NCBI GenBank assembly: GCA_023434535.1
Contig: JAEYSR010000191.1
Coordinates: forward strand, 1-8,404
Direction of reading: 5' to 3'
Length of the DNA: 8,404 nucleotides
Origin: Actinomycetes bacterium
GTDB lineage: Bacteria > Actinomycetota > Acidimicrobiia > Acidimicrobiales > Microtrichaceae
This document shows positions 5,987 to 8,404 of the stretch, piece by piece. The position numbers and the translations under genes were made by a program. Within the stretch, counting starts at the first letter, position 1. Every line of letters starts with the position of its first letter. The notes under the pieces were generated by a model. That model searched no databases, was not told where the DNA came from, and was given only the letters and a program-made list of their open reading frames with translations.

Positions 5987-6672
5987 CCTCGAGCCGCACC
6001 GTCGACGCCCAGCCCTACGCCTGGCCCTACGACGGACACATCGACCCCGCCCGCACGGCGATCATCAACATCGACTGGCAGACCGACTTCTGCGGACCGG
6101 GCGGCTACGTCGACCGCATGGGCTACGACCTGAGCCTGACCCGCGCCGGACTGGGCCCCACGGCCAAGGTCCTCGACGCCGTCCGCGACGCGGGCTGGCT
6201 CGTGATCCACACCCGGGAGGGCCACCGCCCCGACCTGTCGGACTGCCCGCCCAACAAGCTCTGGCGGTCCAAGCAGATCGGTGCCGGGATCGGCGACGAG
6301 GGCGGCTGCGGCCGGATCCTGGTCCACGGCGAACCCGGCTGGGACATCGTCCCCGAGGTGTACCCGCTCGACGGGGAGCCGATCATCGACAAGCCGGGCA
6401 AGGGCGCGTTCTACGCGACCGACCTGGATCTCGTGCTGCGCACCCACGGCATCACCCACATCGTGCTCACCGGCATCACCACCGACGTGTGCGTCCACAC
6501 GACCATGCGGGAGGCGAACGACCGCGGCTACGAGTGCCTGCTCCTGACCGACTGCACGGGTGCGACCGACGTCGGCAACTACGAGTCGGCGCTGAAGATG
6601 GTGACCATGCAGGGCGGCGTGTTCGGGGCGATCGCCCCGTCGTCCGCCCTGCTGGACGCGATCGGTTCGTGA
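5983..6672 (+). CDS. biuH: Biuret hydrolase-like cysteine amidohydrolase (isochorismatase family)
   Basis: A 229-residue cytosolic hydrolase. The expected reaction is biuret plus water giving allophanate plus ammonia. The family triad is complete: Asp31 in NIDWQTDF, Lys137 in IIDKPGKGAF and Cys170 in GITTDVCV. From memory, the Rhizobium leguminosarum BiuH structure uses Asp36, Lys142, Cys175 and loop Gln215. Here the residues are D31, K137, C170 and Q210, each exactly five lower, so spacing is conserved across the whole enzyme. Other segments typical of this subgroup are GGYVDRMGYDLSL (40-52), HTREGHRPDL (76-85), GAGIGD (100-105), GEPGWDI (116-122) and REANDRGYECLL (176-187). The start is fixed by the ribosome site and the overlap with the pseudoenzyme gene. 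Ureidoacrylate hydrolase (RutB), N-carbamoylsarcosine hydrolase and triuret hydrolase share the fold. BiuH fits best by spacing and loop sequence, and triuret hydrolase is the main alternative. Confidence 0.78.
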   Translation: MTSSRTVDAQPYAWPYDGHIDPARTAIINIDWQTDFCGPGGYVDRMGYDLSLTRAGLGPTAKVLDAVRDAGWLVIHTREGHRPDLSDCPPNKLWRSKQIGAGIGDEGGCGRILVHGEPGWDIVPEVYPLDGEPIIDKPGKGAFYATDLDLVLRTHGITHIVLTGITTDVCVHTTMREANDRGYECLLLTDCTGATDVGNYESALKMVTMQGGVFGAIAPSSALLDAIGS

Positions 6673-6683
6673 GGGACATCACG
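6668..6683 (+). promoter_or_regulatory. Small hairpin at the hydrolase-amidase junction, Shine-Dalgarno in the loop
   Basis: cgtga (6668-6672, ending at the stop codon) can pair with tcacg (6679-6683) around the loop gggaca. The likely Shine-Dalgarno gaggga (6671-6676) for the GTG at 6686 lies across the stem edge and loop. An overlapping inverted repeat tcacg-t-cgtga (6679-6689) covers the start codon. Five-base stems like this can arise by chance. Confidence 0.25.
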
Positions 6684-6685
6684 TC

Positions 6686-8221
6686 GTGACCGACTCCACA
6701 GGGCCAGGGGCCCGGCCACGCGGCAGCGTGGCCCGGGCCTCGTTCATCGACGCGCTCGACGTCCTGGCGTCGCACCGCACGCAGGGCCGCCGACGCGTCC
6801 CGTTCGACTATTTCGTCCCCTCCGACGGGACCGTCCCCGGCACGACCGTTCCCGGGGGCGCTCCGTCCACGGAGGGTGCCGCAGCGGCAGCCTCGGCCGT
6901 CGCCGTGGGTCCGCTCCACGACGCCGTCCGGGCGCTCCGCAGCGGGATGACCACCGCGGTCGAGCTGCTCCAGGCATCGATCGCCGCGGTCGCCGCCAGC
7001 AACGAGGAGCTCACCGGGGTCGTCGCCATGGACGCCCACGCTGCGCTGGCGAGGGCGGCCGAGCTCGACCTCGAGGCCGCCACCGGGGCGTGGAGGGGCC
7101 CGCTGCACGGCATCCCGATCACCGTCAAGGACGTGATCGACGTGGCCGGGCTGCCGACCCGCTGCGGATCCGACGCCTACGACGACGAGCCGCCCACGGA
7201 TGCGATCGCCGTCGCACGGGCCCGTGCCGCGGGCGCGCTGCCGTTCGCCAAGGTGGCCACGCACGAGTTCGCGTTGGGGGTGACGTCGCCGCAGAGCCGG
7301 AACCCGAGGGACCCGAGCCGGATCCCCGGAGGGTCGAGCGGTGGGTCCGCCGTGGCGGTGGCCACCGGGATGGGACTGGCGTCGATCGGCACCGACACGC
7401 GGGCGTCGATCCGGATCCCGGCCGCGCTGTCGGGCGTCGTCGGCTTCAAGCCGACCTACGGCCGGGTGCCCACCGAGGGCATCGTCAGCCTGGCGTGGAG
7501 CATGGACCACGCCGGCGTGATCGCGGGATCGGTCGCGGACGCCGCCCTGGTGTTGGACCAGCTGTACGACGCGCCACGAGGCCTGGCAGCTGTCGGTCCC
7601 GCCGCGGTCGGACCCGCCGCGGTCGGACCGGTCCGACTCGGCGTCGTCACGGCCGGCTTCGACGGAGCGGACGACGCGCTGAGCACGGTGGTGACCGACG
7701 CCATCTCGGCCCTCGGCTCGCTGGACGACGTGTCGGTGGGGGAGGCCGCCCGTCCCACCGCGGAGGACCTGGCGCTGGCCAACGCCGCGGGGCTCATCGT
7801 CAGCCGGGTCGAGGCGGCCACCGCCCACCGGGCGCTCGGACTGGACCGCTCCCGCTACTGGGAGGAGGTGGCCGATCAGCTCGACAGCGCGGACGAGGTC
7901 GCTGCGGTCGACTACCTCGACGCCCAGCGGGTGCGGGGCGAGATGGCCGAGGGCCTGCTGGCGCAGTTCCGGGACCACGACGTGCTGGTCATGCCGACCG
8001 CCCCGGTCGTGGCGCCCCGTGCCGATGACTTCGCCCGCTTCCTGATGGTCCTGTCCCGCAACGCCATCCCGTGGAGCTTCGTGGGCTTCCCGGTCCTGTC
8101 GGTCCCGTGCGGGACGGTCGACGGCCTGCCGGTGGGTCTCCAGCTCATCGCAGCTCCCGACCGCGAGGACCTCCTGGTGTCGATCGGCACGGCGTGGGAG
8201 GTGCTGGCCCGGACCGGGTGA
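6686..8221 (+). CDS. Amidase signature family hydrolase (candidate allophanate or carboxybiuret hydrolase)
   Basis: A 511-residue amidase that cleaves C-N amide bonds with a Ser-cisSer-Lys triad. Lys148 lies in ITVKDVIDVAG, the cis-Ser217 in GGSSGGS (215-221) and the nucleophile Ser241 in GTDTRASIRIP. The 24-residue spacing between the two Ser is the family standard. The oxyanion stretch before Ser241 is Arg-Ala, where the consensus is Gly-Gly. The family core runs from about 75 to the end, closing with VGFPVLSVPCG and GLPVGLQLI (466-488). The first 75 residues are an extra, mostly low-complexity region with one denser stretch, ASFIDALDVLASHRTQGRR (18-36), then RVPFDYFVPSD. The allophanate-hydrolase C-terminal domain of AtzF is absent. 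GTG 6686 follows the BiuH stop by 13 bases with gaggga 9 bases upstream. Position after BiuH suggests it acts on allophanate or carboxybiuret (AtzE-like). Another amide substrate is equally allowed by sequence. Confidence 0.88.
   Translation: MTDSTGPGARPRGSVARASFIDALDVLASHRTQGRRRVPFDYFVPSDGTVPGTTVPGGAPSTEGAAAAASAVAVGPLHDAVRALRSGMTTAVELLQASIAAVAASNEELTGVVAMDAHAALARAAELDLEAATGAWRGPLHGIPITVKDVIDVAGLPTRCGSDAYDDEPPTDAIAVARARAAGALPFAKVATHEFALGVTSPQSRNPRDPSRIPGGSSGGSAVAVATGMGLASIGTDTRASIRIPAALSGVVGFKPTYGRVPTEGIVSLAWSMDHAGVIAGSVADAALVLDQLYDAPRGLAAVGPAAVGPAAVGPVRLGVVTAGFDGADDALSTVVTDAISALGSLDDVSVGEAARPTAEDLALANAAGLIVSRVEAATAHRALGLDRSRYWEEVADQLDSADEVAAVDYLDAQRVRGEMAEGLLAQFRDHDVLVMPTAPVVAPRADDFARFLMVLSRNAIPWSFVGFPVLSVPCGTVDGLPVGLQLIAAPDREDLLVSIGTAWEVLARTG
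7586..7630 (+). repeat. Three 15-bp in-frame tandem units encoding Ala-Ala-Val-Gly-Pro
   Basis: Units at 7586-7600, 7601-7615 and 7616-7630 encode AAVGP three times (amidase residues 301-315). The last two differ by one base and the first is more diverged. They sit in a loop between the conserved amidase core and the following strand (VRLGVVTAGF), so they probably arose by slippage and are tolerated as a surface linker. Confidence 0.9.
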
Positions 8222-8269
8222 GAGTCCGGCGGCTTGCCGTCGCAGGCGCCACGCGGGGACACTCAGCGC
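8222..8269 (+). other. 48-bp intergenic gap after the operon, no clear terminator or promoter
   Basis: The gap between the amidase stop and the next ATG holds only weak pairing (cggc..gccg near 8227-8238) and no T-run. I see no confident -10/-35 pair. A possible ribosome site, gggga at 8255-8259, lies 10 bases from the ATG at 8270. Whether transcription stops here cannot be told. Confidence 0.4.
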
Positions 8270-8404
8270 ATGGCCCCCACACCTGACGTCGTCATCGACG
8301 CGCTGCGCCCCGTCCAGGACCCCGAGCTGCACCGCTCGATCGTCGACCTGGACATGGTCCGCGACGTCGTGGTCGACGGAGCGGCGGTCTCGCTGACGAT
8401 CGCG
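8270..8404 (+). CDS. mrp: Mrp/ApbC-type Fe-S cluster carrier ATPase, N-terminal MIP18 (DUF59) domain (partial, 3' end outside window)
   Basis: Forty-five codons are open from the ATG at 8270 to the window edge. The sequence VIDALRPVQDPELHRSIVDL (residues 8-27) followed by DMVRDVVVDGAAVSLTI is the small MIP18/DUF59 domain that begins actinobacterial Mrp/ApbC proteins. Their P-loop ATPase domain, expected downstream, loads Fe-S clusters onto apoproteins. The motif PELHRSIVDLDMV fits Mrp better than SufT or PaaD, which share the domain but usually read DPEIP. It is probably a housekeeping gene unrelated to the transport and hydrolase module. Only the first 45 residues can be judged. Confidence 0.72.
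   Translation, partial: MAPTPDVVIDALRPVQDPELHRSIVDLDMVRDVVVDGAAVSLTIA

Noticed and set aside
6476..8332. Long minus-strand open frame of 618 codons opposite the amidase
   Set aside because: It is opposite a clear amidase with full motifs. The translation is Arg/Gly/His/Asp-rich without any recognisable fold, as expected for antisense frames in very GC-rich DNA.

Overview
The window is very GC-rich, with strong G/C at third codon positions. It has GTG starts, stop/start overlaps and a lipoprotein with a high-GC Gram-positive style signal peptide. This suggests an actinobacterium, possibly of the Acidimicrobiia type; that is an inference from composition and style, not a proven placement. Every supported gene lies on the + strand, and coding density is about 97%.

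Layout. (1) 1-183: the 3' end of a regulator with a GntR-type FCD ligand-binding domain. (2) 180-5254: a complete ABC importer of the BMP/simple-sugar-nucleoside class, made of a double-NBD ATPase, two BPD_transp_2 permeases and a BMP-family lipoprotein. (3) 5321-6672: two tandem isochorismatase-fold genes. The first has lost every catalytic residue. The second is intact and matches biuret hydrolase (BiuH). (4) 6686-8221: an amidase-signature-family hydrolase. (5) 8270 to the end: the start of an unrelated housekeeping gene, an Mrp/ApbC-type Fe-S carrier ATPase.

How it fits together. The genes from the regulator to the amidase look like one operon. Four junctions overlap by 4 bp (GTGA or ATGA), one has a 13-bp gap, and two short spacers (106 and 66 bp) flank the binding-protein gene and carry hairpins. 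The best reading is a nitrogen-scavenging module. The binding protein and permeases bring in biuret or a related ureide or N-heterocycle, the BiuH-like enzyme releases ammonia, and the amidase may process the product (allophanate or carboxybiuret). The substrate is inferred from the hydrolase and is not proven.

The most interesting part is the hydrolase pair. The upstream paralogue keeps the family's N-terminal and C-terminal signature segments. At the positions of the catalytic Asp, Lys and Cys, and of the loop Gln, it has Gly, Ala, Thr and Ser. It is translationally coupled to the active gene by an ATGA overlap reached through a spacer-like C-terminal tail. This looks like a pseudoenzyme-enzyme pair, and I know of no description of one for biuret hydrolase. 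Secondary points are the stacked RNA elements around the binding-protein gene, a repeat-rich acidic tail on the first permease, and an altered oxyanion-hole motif plus a long N-terminal extension in the amidase.
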